Origin: Vallitalea okinawensis
GTDB lineage: Bacteria > Bacillota > Clostridia > Lachnospirales > PQDH01
Length of the DNA stretch: 64,000 nucleotides
Assembly: GCF_002964605.1 (NCBI RefSeq)
Contig: NZ_PQDH01000002.1
Coordinates: forward strand, 62,001-126,000
Direction: 5' to 3'
The number at the start of each line of letters is the position of its first letter. Within the stretch, counting starts at the first letter, position 1. The position numbers and the translations under genes were made by a program. The notes under the pieces are model-generated. The model was not told the origin of the DNA and did no database searches. It worked only from the letters and a program-made list of their open reading frames with translations. This document shows positions 47,640-57,206 of the stretch, in pieces.

Positions 47640-49142
47640 TTAACTATCTAAGCTTGTATGATGAGCTGGTAAAACAATACGTACTTCTGTCCCTTCTCCA
47701 AGTTGACTCTTAATACTCAGTATATCTTTAATTCCATAGAATATTTCTAGACGATGAATAACATTTGACATACCAATGCCAGTGGTATGTCCCTTTTTAG
47801 GCTTTGTTAAAACAGATACTTCAGGACAATTCACCTTTGAATAGATATGATTAATATCCTCTTCACTCATTCCTTTACCATTATCTATAACACAGATAAC
47901 GATGTTTTCATCTTCTCTTTGAACTTTAATCAGAATTCTCCCACCATCTTCACTGTCTCCAACACCATGTATATAGGCATTTTCTACAATAGGCTGTAAC
48001 ACAAGTGGCGGCATTTTCATACCTAATGTACTTTCTTCAACATTAAACTTAAATTGTATTAAATCTCCAAAACGTACTTTAAGTAACTCATAATAGGACT
48101 TAACATTTTTAACCTCTTCTTTTAGAGTAACACTTGTATCTAACTTACGAACATTATAACGGAACAGGGATGCAATGTTTTCCACAAACATACTTGTTTG
48201 GTCTGCTCCCTCGATCATGGATAATTGCACTGCAGCATTTAACGTATTGTATAAAAAATGAGGATTAATTTGAGATTGTAGTGCTTGTAATTCTGCATTG
48301 TTCAGAAGATGTTGCATGTTAAGATTCTTCATCTTCTCGTCCATTAATGTCGCTTCCATCTCAGCTTTCTCATGCAATTCATTAATATATTCCTGAATGT
48401 TGTATTTCATCTTATTGAATGCTTCAACCATGACCTTAATCTCATCATCAGAAGTAACATTGACTTCTTCAACATCAAAATTTCCCTTGGATAATTCATT
48501 GGCTGAATGGGATAGTTTTCTAATAGGTTCAGTCATCGTATATGTTGAATAAATAATAATCAAAAGTACCAGTAGAACAATAACCACAATCATAAAAATA
48601 TTTGCACTTTGAATGTTATTCATATTCTCTGAAATAGCTCTATAAAAATCTGTATTCTTGTTAATTTCTGTAATACTTAACTCATCAATATATATCTTAA
48701 TAAAGCCTGCTATTTTGGATGCTTCTTTGTAATGACTCATGTATTCATCAACTTTACGACCTCTTTTAGCAGCTACAGCACTATCTGCATATTCAAAATA
48801 CGTAACAGTCATGTTCACTATATCTTCAAGCTTTAAATATTCATCATAATCGTGTAAATTCGCTTCTAGCTCATAAGCATCATTTAAGAGCTCAGTGCTA
48901 TAACTGTTATACAGTACCAAATTATCTGAACTCTTTGTTGTCAAATATTTCGTTAATTGCTCTTGTAATAAATCCAGATCTGTCTCAATCTTCTTTAGTG
49001 AAGTCGTTAAATCATACATATTGCTCATCTGATCAATAAAATCTTCAGATACTTTGAATGAATAGATACTAACAGTACTTATAAGTACAGTCGTCATAAT
49101 AAACACAAAAAGCATTCTTTTTCTAATACTGTTAAGCTTCAC
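47640..49142 (-). CDS. LytS/YesM-type sensor histidine kinase
   Basis: 500 aa. Membrane helices at about 9-28 and 181-201 enclose a ~150-residue helical extracellular domain, too small to be a sugar-binding fold itself. HAMP about 200-253, coiled coil, His_kinase domain with phospho-acceptor His295 in QSQINPHFLYNTLNA, then HATPase with VENAYIHG and DNGKGMSEED. Start GTG at 49142 with GAGGG 7 bases upstream. The helical sensor probably reads ligand through one or both flanking binding proteins. Confidence 0.92.
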   Translation of the reverse strand: MKLNSIRKRMLFVFIMTTVLISTVSIYSFKVSEDFIDQMSNMYDLTTSLKKIETDLDLLQEQLTKYLTTKSSDNLVLYNSYSTELLNDAYELEANLHDYDEYLKLEDIVNMTVTYFEYADSAVAAKRGRKVDEYMSHYKEASKIAGFIKIYIDELSITEINKNTDFYRAISENMNNIQSANIFMIVVIVLLVLLIIIYSTYTMTEPIRKLSHSANELSKGNFDVEEVNVTSDDEIKVMVEAFNKMKYNIQEYINELHEKAEMEATLMDEKMKNLNMQHLLNNAELQALQSQINPHFLYNTLNAAVQLSMIEGADQTSMFVENIASLFRYNVRKLDTSVTLKEEVKNVKSYYELLKVRFGDLIQFKFNVEESTLGMKMPPLVLQPIVENAYIHGVGDSEDGGRILIKVQREDENIVICVIDNGKGMSEEDINHIYSKVNCPEVSVLTKPKKGHTTGIGMSNVIHRLEIFYGIKDILSIKSQLGEGTEVRIVLPAHHTSLDS

Positions 49143-49152
49143 CTTTCATCCC

Positions 49153-50148
49153 TCACTTATCTGAGTAGTTCTTTATGTTGTCTTTTGTATAAATGATAAT
49201 TCCAGTATCAATGAATTCTGATACAACTTGCTTTTTTAGTATCTTTTTCATGGTTTCTATGCTTTTTACTCCCATTTCTCTAGGATTTCTAGCAATAGCA
49301 CCATAAACAATACCTTTTTGTATATAGTCCACCATGTCTTCACTCATATCATAACCGATAATTTGAACACTTCCAACTCTATTAAACTCAATCATAACCT
49401 GAGCCACACCAAGGGTATCATTAGCACTTGTACAGATGATCATATTTGCTTCTGGATTGTTGTTAATGATTTTATATGCAATACCTTCAGCACTAAAATC
49501 AGCATAACTTGATTTTTCCTCAGCTATGATTTCCATGTTCTCGTCATTATTTATTACTTCATATATACCAGATAAATAATTACTGGTACTTATGTCTGTA
49601 CTCTCGTGTTCATCTTCCTGAGTAATAATTACGATCTTAGCCTCATCCGTAGCTTCTTTAATAAGTTCACCTGCTTTTAGGCCCGTCTCATACGCATTGG
49701 TTCCTATGTAAGATTGGCGAGTACTTTTAATACAATCAGAAGCAACAGTTATTACTGGAATCCCTTTTTCTGTAGCTTTATTGATATAGGTTTCAAAAGC
49801 TATATCTTCCTCAGCTTGTAGAATTATACCATCTACTTTAGAAGCTATTGCCATATCGATCTTCTCTAATATACTTTCTTGGTCATCTAATGGCGATACC
49901 TTACTAATTTCTAAGTCAACCTCTTCTTTGATACATGCTTCCAAAGCACCTGTAACAAATTCTTCCCAAAAAATGCTATCTTCTTCACTATAAATCAGAA
50001 CATAATGACCTTTTTCATTATTATAATCTCTTATCTCAGGTATTTCTGTTTGTCCTTTAATCTTATTACCATAATAAAGAGATACACTGAGAGTACCGAA
50101 TAAAACAACAAGTAAAATACCTAAGGTTACTCGAAATAAAATTTTCAT
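49153..50148 (-). CDS. Membrane-anchored sugar-binding protein (RbsB-like) upstream of the kinase
   Basis: 331 aa. N-terminal hydrophobic helix (about 4-26) without lipobox, so probably a membrane anchor, then a type 1 periplasmic-binding fold: HYVLIYSEEDSIFWEEFVTGAL, DGIILQAEEDIAFETYI, GIPVITVASDCI, YIGTNAYETGLKAGELI and IIGYDMSEDMVDYI. ATG at 50148 preceded by AGGGTGAGTAAG; an ATG 36 codons earlier lacks a site. First gene of the sensor operon, ten bases before the kinase. Ligand unknown; it differs clearly from the XylF-like pair. Confidence 0.85.
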   Translation of the reverse strand: MKILFRVTLGILLVVLFGTLSVSLYYGNKIKGQTEIPEIRDYNNEKGHYVLIYSEEDSIFWEEFVTGALEACIKEEVDLEISKVSPLDDQESILEKIDMAIASKVDGIILQAEEDIAFETYINKATEKGIPVITVASDCIKSTRQSYIGTNAYETGLKAGELIKEATDEAKIVIITQEDEHESTDISTSNYLSGIYEVINNDENMEIIAEEKSSYADFSAEGIAYKIINNNPEANMIICTSANDTLGVAQVMIEFNRVGSVQIIGYDMSEDMVDYIQKGIVYGAIARNPREMGVKSIETMKKILKKQVVSEFIDTGIIIYTKDNIKNYSDK

Positions 50149-50273
50149 CTTACTCACCCTGTCAAATACTACTGATATTTTTATATTCAACCTTCTATAT
50201 CTAGTATGGATTTTTTTAAAATCATTTATAAGGTTTTTAGCACTCTTATAACTCATTGATTTTTGCAGTTCTT

Positions 50274-50303
50274 ATTATAACACGATATTTCACAGAAAAA
50301 CAA
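50274..50303 (-). promoter_or_regulatory. Promoter of the sensor operon
   Basis: -35 TTGTTT (50298-50303), 18-base spacer, -10 TATAAT (50274-50279) on the minus strand, overlapping the tail of the S8 terminator. Confidence 0.6.
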
Positions 50304-50333
50304 GAACACCTACTTCGATACTTGTAAGTGTTC
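50304..50333 (-). terminator. Terminator of the S8 peptidase operon
   Basis: GAACACCTAC with GTAAGTGTTC (one G-U), followed by TTGTTTTTC on the minus strand; directly after the peptidase stop. Confidence 0.82.
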
Positions 50334-50335
50334 CA

Positions 50336-52069
50336 TCATAGCTTCATTCCAATGACCATATATGAATTAAATAAATCTAGCTCACCATATCCCCACTCTC
50401 TATTGGGGTATAGGAGCATCTCCTTTCTTCTAGCCCCTCTTGCAAGATAGGTCTTAACTGCCACTGTATTAAGTAATGGATCGTTCCCTTTTACTATTCC
50501 CCACTCCAGTAAGAGGGCGCTGGCACCAGCTGTGATCGCCGCTGATACACTGGTCCCCGAATAGAGTCCATAGACATTGTTCGGGTATGGTCCTATGACA
50601 TTTACTCCTGGAGCAACAATATCTGGCTTGATTCTATTATCTTTTGTATAACCTCTACTGGATGGTAAGTAAATACTGTTAGCAGCTACATTGTATGCAC
50701 CCACAGTTATGGTCCCCACATTAGTTCCTGGATTCACAATAGTAGTATTTGGATTGGGTTGCATAAACACAGTTAAATCATCTATAAACCCTTTTACTGG
50801 CAACCATATATCAAATTCTCCATTGATAACAATGTCTCCATGAATAACAATAGTCCATAATCCAGGTAAGGGATTAAGAATCCTTACATAGATGGCTTCT
50901 TCACCACCACGCTCTTCTATGAATTCATAATAGATAAGAATTTTAGTTGATTCCAATAATACCTCAATTTCTTGCCACTCATCTGACACAAAAGGAACTT
51001 TACCTGTTGTTTCTCCTGAGGGAGTAATAAGTTCAATGGTTAATTCATCTGGGAGCCCACACCAGACATTGAAGAAAAGTCCTCTTTCTTCCTCAGCAAT
51101 ATTGAGAGATATATTGATCCGCTCTTCATCATCTCTAAAACGACCATGATAATGTTTACTTGCTCCTGTCTCATTACCTGCACTTACTACAGAAACAACT
51201 CCAAAAAAATTACCGTAATATTCTAGTTCCTTCTCCAAAAAAGCACTTCCATTATGGGGACCTTCATTTGATGCACCTGTAAATAATACCACAAGAGGCT
51301 TCTTGAATTCCTTGGCTTTTGACTTTAGATAATTGAGTCCTTGGATGATATCATTTGTCTGAAATGCTACAGCATCCTCTTTAACTTGAAAATAATCGAT
51401 AACATTCTTTTTTGCTTGCTTTAACTTAACAATAACGAGTTCTGCACCAGGTGCAGCCCCCTGAAAATTCTCTTCATTATTAGGCATACCCGCTGCTATA
51501 CCTGCTAAAAAAGTCCCATGTCCAATATCGTCAGTAGAAGATACTATGGATAGAGGATTTTCAGATTGCAATGCATGATTAATTTCTTCATTGGTATACT
51601 CAGTTCCATAAAGAAATCCTTCTGGCGAGTTTCCAGCAATACTCTGATCCCATATGGCTATTATTTTGCTCCTTTTTTCATCGAACCTAAAAGCTTCATG
51701 GGTATAATCGATTCCTGTATCCAAAATACCTATAACAGTACCTTCACCCGAAATTTCTAAACTTTTATTATCTAATATAGCACTGATCCCTGCAGCCTCA
51801 ATACTTTCACTACTTGTCAATCCATAGATATTCGGTAATATAATATGAGGAGTAGTTTCAAAAAAACTCTCAAGATCTTTTTCTTCTACTTTAACATGTA
51901 GTACCCAATCATTTGGTGCCAATTGCTGAAAACACTCCACATTAAGTTCTTCAGCTATCTCTTTAATCTCATCTATCCCTATGGTACTCCTTTGATAAAT
52001 GTCGATGTATTCCTCTGATATTATTATTTCATGACAGTTCTGTCTTTTATCAAAATCATAAGATTTCAT
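50336..52069 (-). CDS. S8 subtilisin-like serine peptidase, CspABC-like, copy 1
   Basis: 577 aa. Catalytic triad complete: Asp117 in GILDTGIDYTHEAF, His184 in DIGHGTFLAG, Ser507 in SGTSVSA; oxyanion Asn299 in SAGNE. N-terminal ~95 residues form a prodomain-like part (CHEIIISEEYIDIYQR), and a jelly-roll insertion of about 150 residues lies between Asn and Ser, as in clostridial Csp proteins. No signal peptide. Csp proteases activate the cortex hydrolase SleC in germination; this role is possible but unproven, since related subtilases occur in non-germination settings. AGGTG precedes the ATG. Confidence 0.9.
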   Translation of the reverse strand: MKSYDFDKRQNCHEIIISEEYIDIYQRSTIGIDEIKEIAEELNVECFQQLAPNDWVLHVKVEEKDLESFFETTPHIILPNIYGLTSSESIEAAGISAILDNKSLEISGEGTVIGILDTGIDYTHEAFRFDEKRSKIIAIWDQSIAGNSPEGFLYGTEYTNEEINHALQSENPLSIVSSTDDIGHGTFLAGIAAGMPNNEENFQGAAPGAELVIVKLKQAKKNVIDYFQVKEDAVAFQTNDIIQGLNYLKSKAKEFKKPLVVLFTGASNEGPHNGSAFLEKELEYYGNFFGVVSVVSAGNETGASKHYHGRFRDDEERINISLNIAEEERGLFFNVWCGLPDELTIELITPSGETTGKVPFVSDEWQEIEVLLESTKILIYYEFIEERGGEEAIYVRILNPLPGLWTIVIHGDIVINGEFDIWLPVKGFIDDLTVFMQPNPNTTIVNPGTNVGTITVGAYNVAANSIYLPSSRGYTKDNRIKPDIVAPGVNVIGPYPNNVYGLYSGTSVSAAITAGASALLLEWGIVKGNDPLLNTVAVKTYLARGARRKEMLLYPNREWGYGELDLFNSYMVIGMKL

Positions 52070-52094
52070 ATTGACTCACACCTACTCGTTAAAA

Positions 52095-53813
52095 CTATTT
52101 TGTTCCAACTACATTATATGTGTTCAATAAATCTAACTCACCAAATCCCCACTCCCTGTTTGGATAATCAATATTCTCTCTTCTTTTTGCTCCTCTGATC
52201 AGATAGGTTTTCACTGCAACTGTGTTAAGAGCTAGATCATTACCTTTTACAATACCCCATTCTAATAAAAGTGCACTGGCTCCAGCAGTGATACCTGCCG
52301 ATGCACTAGTACCAGATAAGACGCCATAGACACCTTTTGGATATGGACCAATAATATTTACACCAGGTGCTGCAATATCAGGCTTTATTCTCCCATCTTT
52401 TGTAAATCCTCTACTTGAAGCAAGAAAGATACTATTATAGACCTCATCATATGCTCCCACAGTGATTGTTCCTGGATTAGATGATGGATTCACAATGGTT
52501 ATATTAGGGTCCGGCTGCAAGAATATTGTTTCACTATCGATTAGACCACTAACAGGTAACCATATATCAAACTCCCCATTTAGAACAAAATCTCCATGTA
52601 CTGCAATGGTCCATATCCCAGGCATCGGATTAATCATTCTTACATAAATAGCTTCCTCACCACCTCTTTCCTCAATAAATTCATAAAATACAAGTATTTT
52701 TGTGGCTTCCAGTAATAATTCAATTTCCTGCCACTTATCAGAGATAAAGGGGACTTTACCCGATGTTTCTCCAGAAGGCGAAACAAGTTCAATGGTTAAT
52801 TCATCTGGTAGAACACTCCACATGTTGAAGAATAAACCTCTGTCTTTTGGGGATATATTCAGAGCCACATTAATCTTTTTCTCACCTTTTTCAAATTTCC
52901 CATGATAATGATGAGCTGCATTACCTTCATTGCCTGCTGCTATAACAGCCACAACGCCATAAGTATTACCATAATAAGCAAACTCTCTTTCTAAGAAAAC
53001 AGATCCATTGTGCGGTCCCTCTGTCGAAGCTCCTGTAAATAAAATAACCATTGGCTTGCCAATCTCTTTAGCCTTTTGCTTTAAATAGTTTAATCCTTGC
53101 ATGATATCGTTAGACTGGAAACCAACTGCATCTTCCTTAAATTGATAATATCGCATGAGACACTTTTTGGCCTGCTTTAATTTAACAATGACTAGATCTG
53201 CATCAGGTGCAGCCCCTTGAAACCTCTTTTTTCTATTAGTCCTACCAGTAGCAATTCCTGCTAAAAAAGTTCCGTGACCAACTTCATCTGTTGAAGGTAT
53301 CATTGATAAAGGATCTTCTAAACTTAATGCCTCATTAATTTCTTCATTGGAATATTCAGCCCCATAAAGAAATCCATCTGGAGGATTACCAGGTAGGGTT
53401 TGATCCCATAGACTCAGTATCTTACTGGTATTATCTTCATATATAAAGGCTTCATGGGTATAATCAATACCCGTATCCATTATTGCAACGACGACACCTT
53501 TACCAGTTATGTCTAAACTTTTGTTCTTTAGTATTGGACCTATGCCTGACGCATCAATACTACTCATGCTGGATAATCCATAGATATTCGGTATAACCAT
53601 ATAGCTTAATTCATTATAGTAAGCATCACATTTATCTTCATCCACTTTTATATGAAATATCCAATTCTCTTCAGTTAGATTTTGAACACATACAGCACCA
53701 GCCGCTTTAGCTTTCTCTTCAACATCTACAGTTAATCTCTGGTAAATATCTACATAATCTTCTGAAGTAATAATTTCATGACAGTTTATTCGATCTATTT
53801 CTTTTGGACACAT
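52095..53813 (-). CDS. S8 subtilisin-like serine peptidase, CspABC-like, copy 2
   Basis: 572 aa paralogue of the next gene, similar over its whole length. Triad Asp113 (IMDTGIDYTHEAF), His180 (DEVGHGTFLAG) and Ser in SGTSASA; oxyanion Asn in AAGNEG. Same prodomain-like N terminus (CHEIITSEDYVDIYQR) and jelly-roll insertion. No secretion signal. The start at 53813 follows AGAGGTGAAG. Only 25 bases separate the two copies, so they are co-transcribed and arose by tandem duplication; both look active, unlike the pseudoprotease members of C. difficile. Confidence 0.9.
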   Translation of the reverse strand: MCPKEIDRINCHEIITSEDYVDIYQRLTVDVEEKAKAAGAVCVQNLTEENWIFHIKVDEDKCDAYYNELSYMVIPNIYGLSSMSSIDASGIGPILKNKSLDITGKGVVVAIMDTGIDYTHEAFIYEDNTSKILSLWDQTLPGNPPDGFLYGAEYSNEEINEALSLEDPLSMIPSTDEVGHGTFLAGIATGRTNRKKRFQGAAPDADLVIVKLKQAKKCLMRYYQFKEDAVGFQSNDIMQGLNYLKQKAKEIGKPMVILFTGASTEGPHNGSVFLEREFAYYGNTYGVVAVIAAGNEGNAAHHYHGKFEKGEKKINVALNISPKDRGLFFNMWSVLPDELTIELVSPSGETSGKVPFISDKWQEIELLLEATKILVFYEFIEERGGEEAIYVRMINPMPGIWTIAVHGDFVLNGEFDIWLPVSGLIDSETIFLQPDPNITIVNPSSNPGTITVGAYDEVYNSIFLASSRGFTKDGRIKPDIAAPGVNIIGPYPKGVYGVLSGTSASAGITAGASALLLEWGIVKGNDLALNTVAVKTYLIRGAKRRENIDYPNREWGFGELDLLNTYNVVGTK

Positions 53814-53874
53814 GCCACTTCACCTCTATAGAAAGCTTTATTAGTGTCTATATGTACTTCATTATGTAATTCCA

Positions 53875-55152
53875 TTAGGCAACGTATTGTACTAATTCTT
53901 TAAGAGCATCAACAAGTATATCTATTTCATCAACAGTGTTATACATGCCTAGACTAATACGAACTACCCCTACAGGTTTACCTTGAGTATACTTCTCATA
54001 TGCTTCCTGAGGATTAACCTCCATTAAAGATTGAACATATACATCTGCTCCTACAGTTCCGATTCCTACCTCAATACCATGATTATAACCAAGATACTTA
54101 CCAACCTCCATAAAATCAATACCTTCTATGTTAAAGGAGATAATTGGAATATTGATATGACATGAGTTCTGTGCATACATCTCAATTTTGGGCACTTCCC
54201 ACAATTTACTTTGCGCATAGACCAATAGTTTTTTTTCATAATCAGCAATTTGGTCAAGTCCTATTTTTTTAAGAAAGTTTAATGCTTTACCCATAGCCAT
54301 TACTCCAAATATATCAGGGTATCCTGCTTCATAACGTTGAGGTGGGTCATCTAATATAATTTTTTCTCTACTAACAAATTGAGTGCTACCGGAACCATCA
54401 ACAAAAGGATGATATTTTTCAAAGAACTCCTTGGGTCCTACTAAAGCTCCCCCATCAAAAGGTGTATAACATTTATGGGCACTAAAAACCATAAAGTCCA
54501 AATGATCATCATCGCCATAAGGTTTCATACTAAAAGGACGGTGTTGTATTGATTGTACGGCATCTATTAGTATTTTTGCACCATATTTATGTGCTAGTTT
54601 AGCGATTTTATAAATTGGAGGTGTAATACCTGTTACATTACTTGCTGCAGTAACTGTAACTAATTTTACTTTTCCCTTAAACTTTTTAAGCTTATTCTCC
54701 AAATCGTTTAAATCAAGATCACCGAATTTTGTTACATCTACAATGGCTATTTTAAACCGACTTACAAAAGGTAAATAGTTAGCCATATGTTCCATGGCAG
54801 TGGTAATGACAATCTGATCAGGGTCTTCTTGATAGAATAAGTCACTTAGTAGATTAATACCTTCTGTAGCATTCTTTACGTAAATAACATCATCTTTTTT
54901 TTCATCTCCGCCAATATAATTAATAATCATCTGCCTTACTTCTTCATAATGTATTGTATTCCTTTTGCCTAATGGACTGGGTGCATCTGTATATGTTAAC
55001 ATCGGAACATTGGTATTAACTTTCCTCATGACGGATTTTAAAGCTAATGATGTTGCTGCATTATTAAAATATATTCTTTTCGTTATTTCTCCATCTTTAG
55101 TCTTAACAGGTAGGTTCGCTCCCTCAATGTATTTATTCATATTATTTAGCAC
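53875..55152 (-). CDS. Class V PLP-dependent aminotransferase (cysteine desulfurase-like)
   Basis: 425 aa. IYFNNAATSLAL, NATEGINLLSD and the PLP lysine in VFSAHKCYTPFDGGALVG place it in aminotransferase class V near SufS/CsdA. The C-terminal loop where cysteine desulfurases have the persulfide Cys (RxGHHCA) reads EVGIGTVGADVYVQS, with no Cys, so desulfurase activity is doubtful; selenocysteine-lyase-like or another lyase activity is possible. GTG at 55152 is favoured because AGAGGG lies 8 bases upstream; the ATG four codons later has no site. Confidence 0.82.
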   Translation of the reverse strand: MLNNMNKYIEGANLPVKTKDGEITKRIYFNNAATSLALKSVMRKVNTNVPMLTYTDAPSPLGKRNTIHYEEVRQMIINYIGGDEKKDDVIYVKNATEGINLLSDLFYQEDPDQIVITTAMEHMANYLPFVSRFKIAIVDVTKFGDLDLNDLENKLKKFKGKVKLVTVTAASNVTGITPPIYKIAKLAHKYGAKILIDAVQSIQHRPFSMKPYGDDDHLDFMVFSAHKCYTPFDGGALVGPKEFFEKYHPFVDGSGSTQFVSREKIILDDPPQRYEAGYPDIFGVMAMGKALNFLKKIGLDQIADYEKKLLVYAQSKLWEVPKIEMYAQNSCHINIPIISFNIEGIDFMEVGKYLGYNHGIEVGIGTVGADVYVQSLMEVNPQEAYEKYTQGKPVGVVRISLGMYNTVDEIDILVDALKELVQYVA

Positions 55153-55446
55153 TACTTATACCCTCTTTTAAGCTCTAAATTACCTTTTACTAATGTTTAT
55201 TTTTCTTATCAAGAAAAATACCTGCTTTCTTGTATTTAGCAAGTGATTAATAACTTTTATGTTGAATTTAATTATACAAGGATTTCAATAGAGGCTTACT
55301 TTGAAGAATCCATAGACAGCTCTATAGAATCAACCAGCAACAGAATAAAATCAAAGGTATGTTAACATTTTTTGTAGTGTTAACAATAATTGGTTTATTA
55401 TTTTCACTCTTAAATATGTTAGCAACTTATTAAATAGAATAAGAAT
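55153..55446. other. Intergenic gap with a possible 24-codon plus-strand membrane microORF
   Basis: Mostly AT-rich sequence holding the aminotransferase leader. On the plus strand ATG at 55359 after AAAGG opens 24 codons (ending 55433) of almost purely hydrophobic residues (TFFVVLTIIGLLFSLL). Just upstream, in another frame, is a protein-like run ISIEAYFEESIDSSIEST. This may be a remnant of a small membrane protein with a frameshift, or chance. Confidence 0.25.
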
Positions 55447-55473
55447 AGAGCGATAGCTTAAACCCATCGCTCT
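55447..55473 (-). terminator. Terminator of the rhomboid gene
   Basis: AGAGCGAT/ATCGCTCT stem, 11-base loop, followed on the minus strand by ATTCTTATT. Confidence 0.7.
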
Positions 55474-55499
55474 ACTCATGTAAGTATTAGAAAAATTAT

Positions 55500-56567
55500 C
55501 TATTGATATACTAGTACAAGCTCTTCCTTAAATAAAATATTGTCAACTAACTCCCCTGTAATATCATATGTTAATTCCATCTTTTCTCCATCTTCAAATA
55601 GTCTATTAAAAGTAATTTCTAAGGTATAAGGATCAATAAGTGATTCTGATATTTGAGGTGTTCCAGGCTCTTCATTATAACTAATTGAGTGAGAACTCCT
55701 ATATGCTTCTTCAATCTCTGATTCAAACTTAATAATGATTTTTTGGGGTATTGCTGTAATATCAGGTTCCTCCCCCTGTATTACCTCATAACTTAAATGC
55801 TTTGAATCATTTTTTGCAATACTTGCCACTTTAATCGTTCCATAAGCATTTAGTACTAATAAAACTATTAGAATGATTAGACTAATTCTTTTTATTGATT
55901 CATGATTTTGAATTGATTTTTGTGATATCAAGTACATTACATTATTCTCTATATCCTTTCTCCATAAGAATGCAAATGGGATAACAACAATTATAGATAT
56001 CAAATGCAATACTTGCCCAAAGTTCTCAAAAAAACCTTGTTGCTTTACTAATACCTCGAAAATAGGAATCCCAAATAAATCAAATATCAATAGAAGAATA
56101 GATAGAATTATGTAGATGTCTTTGAATAGTCTCTTTCCCTTATGTTCATATAGTATAATAATAATAAGTATGAAAAATGTATGATACCCCCATGCTATCC
56201 CCGATGCTCCATGACCTAAAAATCTACTTGTTGTATGAAGATAACTGACCAGTGTTGTTGAAAAAAAAGTCAACACTGTTATAAAGGCAAATCGCTTAGA
56301 ACCTATTAGCATCTCAGCTAAAACTCCAAAAAGTAAAAATGCCAAAAGATTTCCTATGAGATGTGTCCCTAACATACCTGGAGAATGTGTGAATGAACTT
56401 AATGTAAATAAATAAAAACTTTCTGCAGTTGCTTTTTGGCTAGCGATGTCACTATAGATAACCGGCAAAAAAAATTGTGGCACCGTTGAGAGAATACAAG
56501 ACAAGATGAGTAAAATACTGACAATAGGTACCTTCTTTTTAAATTGAAACATTAAATCTTTTATCAT
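55500..56567 (-). CDS. Rhomboid family intramembrane serine protease-like protein
   Basis: 355 aa. Six to seven helices in the first ~220 residues, with the rhomboid HxxxN-like THLIGNLLAF, catalytic Ser122 in GHGASGIAWG and His188 in GQVLHLIS, so the Ser-His dyad is intact. A final helix (about 230-250) is followed by a C-terminal ~110-residue outside domain of beta character (VIQGEEPDITAIPQKIIIKF), which is not part of the rhomboid core. ATG at 56567 is 8 bases after AAGGAG. Substrate unknown. Confidence 0.82.
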   Translation of the reverse strand: MIKDLMFQFKKKVPIVSILLILSCILSTVPQFFLPVIYSDIASQKATAESFYLFTLSSFTHSPGMLGTHLIGNLLAFLLFGVLAEMLIGSKRFAFITVLTFFSTTLVSYLHTTSRFLGHGASGIAWGYHTFFILIIIILYEHKGKRLFKDIYIILSILLLIFDLFGIPIFEVLVKQQGFFENFGQVLHLISIIVVIPFAFLWRKDIENNVMYLISQKSIQNHESIKRISLIILIVLLVLNAYGTIKVASIAKNDSKHLSYEVIQGEEPDITAIPQKIIIKFESEIEEAYRSSHSISYNEEPGTPQISESLIDPYTLEITFNRLFEDGEKMELTYDITGELVDNILFKEELVLVYQ

Positions 56568-56655
56568 CTGAATACTCCTTAATAACTTATATATACTTTT
56601 AAAAACTGAGAAAATCAACCTAGTAACTTAGTACCTCCAAAAATCAGCAATTGAA

Positions 56656-56928
56656 TCAATAACCCAATTCTTGGTTACATTTTCGTTTTTTCTTTGTTCG
56701 TTCTTCAACCAGATATAAAATTAGAAGTAGAACAAGAATTCCGACCAAAGAAGCGCTTAGCATAAATACACCAATAACATTTTTCTCAAAACCAAGTCTT
56801 TTGCTTAGAAACATTGCTAGAAAAGGAAATACAAATCCCCCAACCGAGTTGATAAATCGTTGAATGGATAATATGTAAATCTCTTTCGGTAACCCTTGAT
56901 ACTGTTTAAATGCTCCAAATATCCTCAT
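56656..56928 (-). pseudogene. MFS transporter remnant with internal deletion
   Basis: 90 aa. The first ~55 residues are a normal MFS N terminus (IQRFINSVGGFVFPFLAMFLSKRLGF, helix 2 IGVFMLSASLVGI), then the sequence passes straight into LVLLLILYLVEERTKKKRK, which looks like the last helix and basic tail of an MFS protein. About ten helices are missing without loss of frame. The ATG at 56928 has GAGGGG upstream. Most likely a deletion pseudogene, though still translatable. Confidence 0.65.
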
Positions 56929-57206
56929 TGTATCATCCCCTCGTACTAATATATTTTCAAAATTATTGTTATACATTAATTTTGTGTATTATCATATAAT
57001 GAACCAAACCCCATTGCATGTCAAGAAGTTTTTTCATATTTTAATATAGATCCAACCCTTTACTTACAAACAAAGCAAAAAGTATAAAAACCAACTAATT
57101 AATATATTGAAATAAAGATAAATGATTTATAAAAATCTAGGATCTTGCGTAAAGATAATTTTTTATTTTAATGTATAAAAAATTTTAAAACGTGCATACT
57201 ATTATT

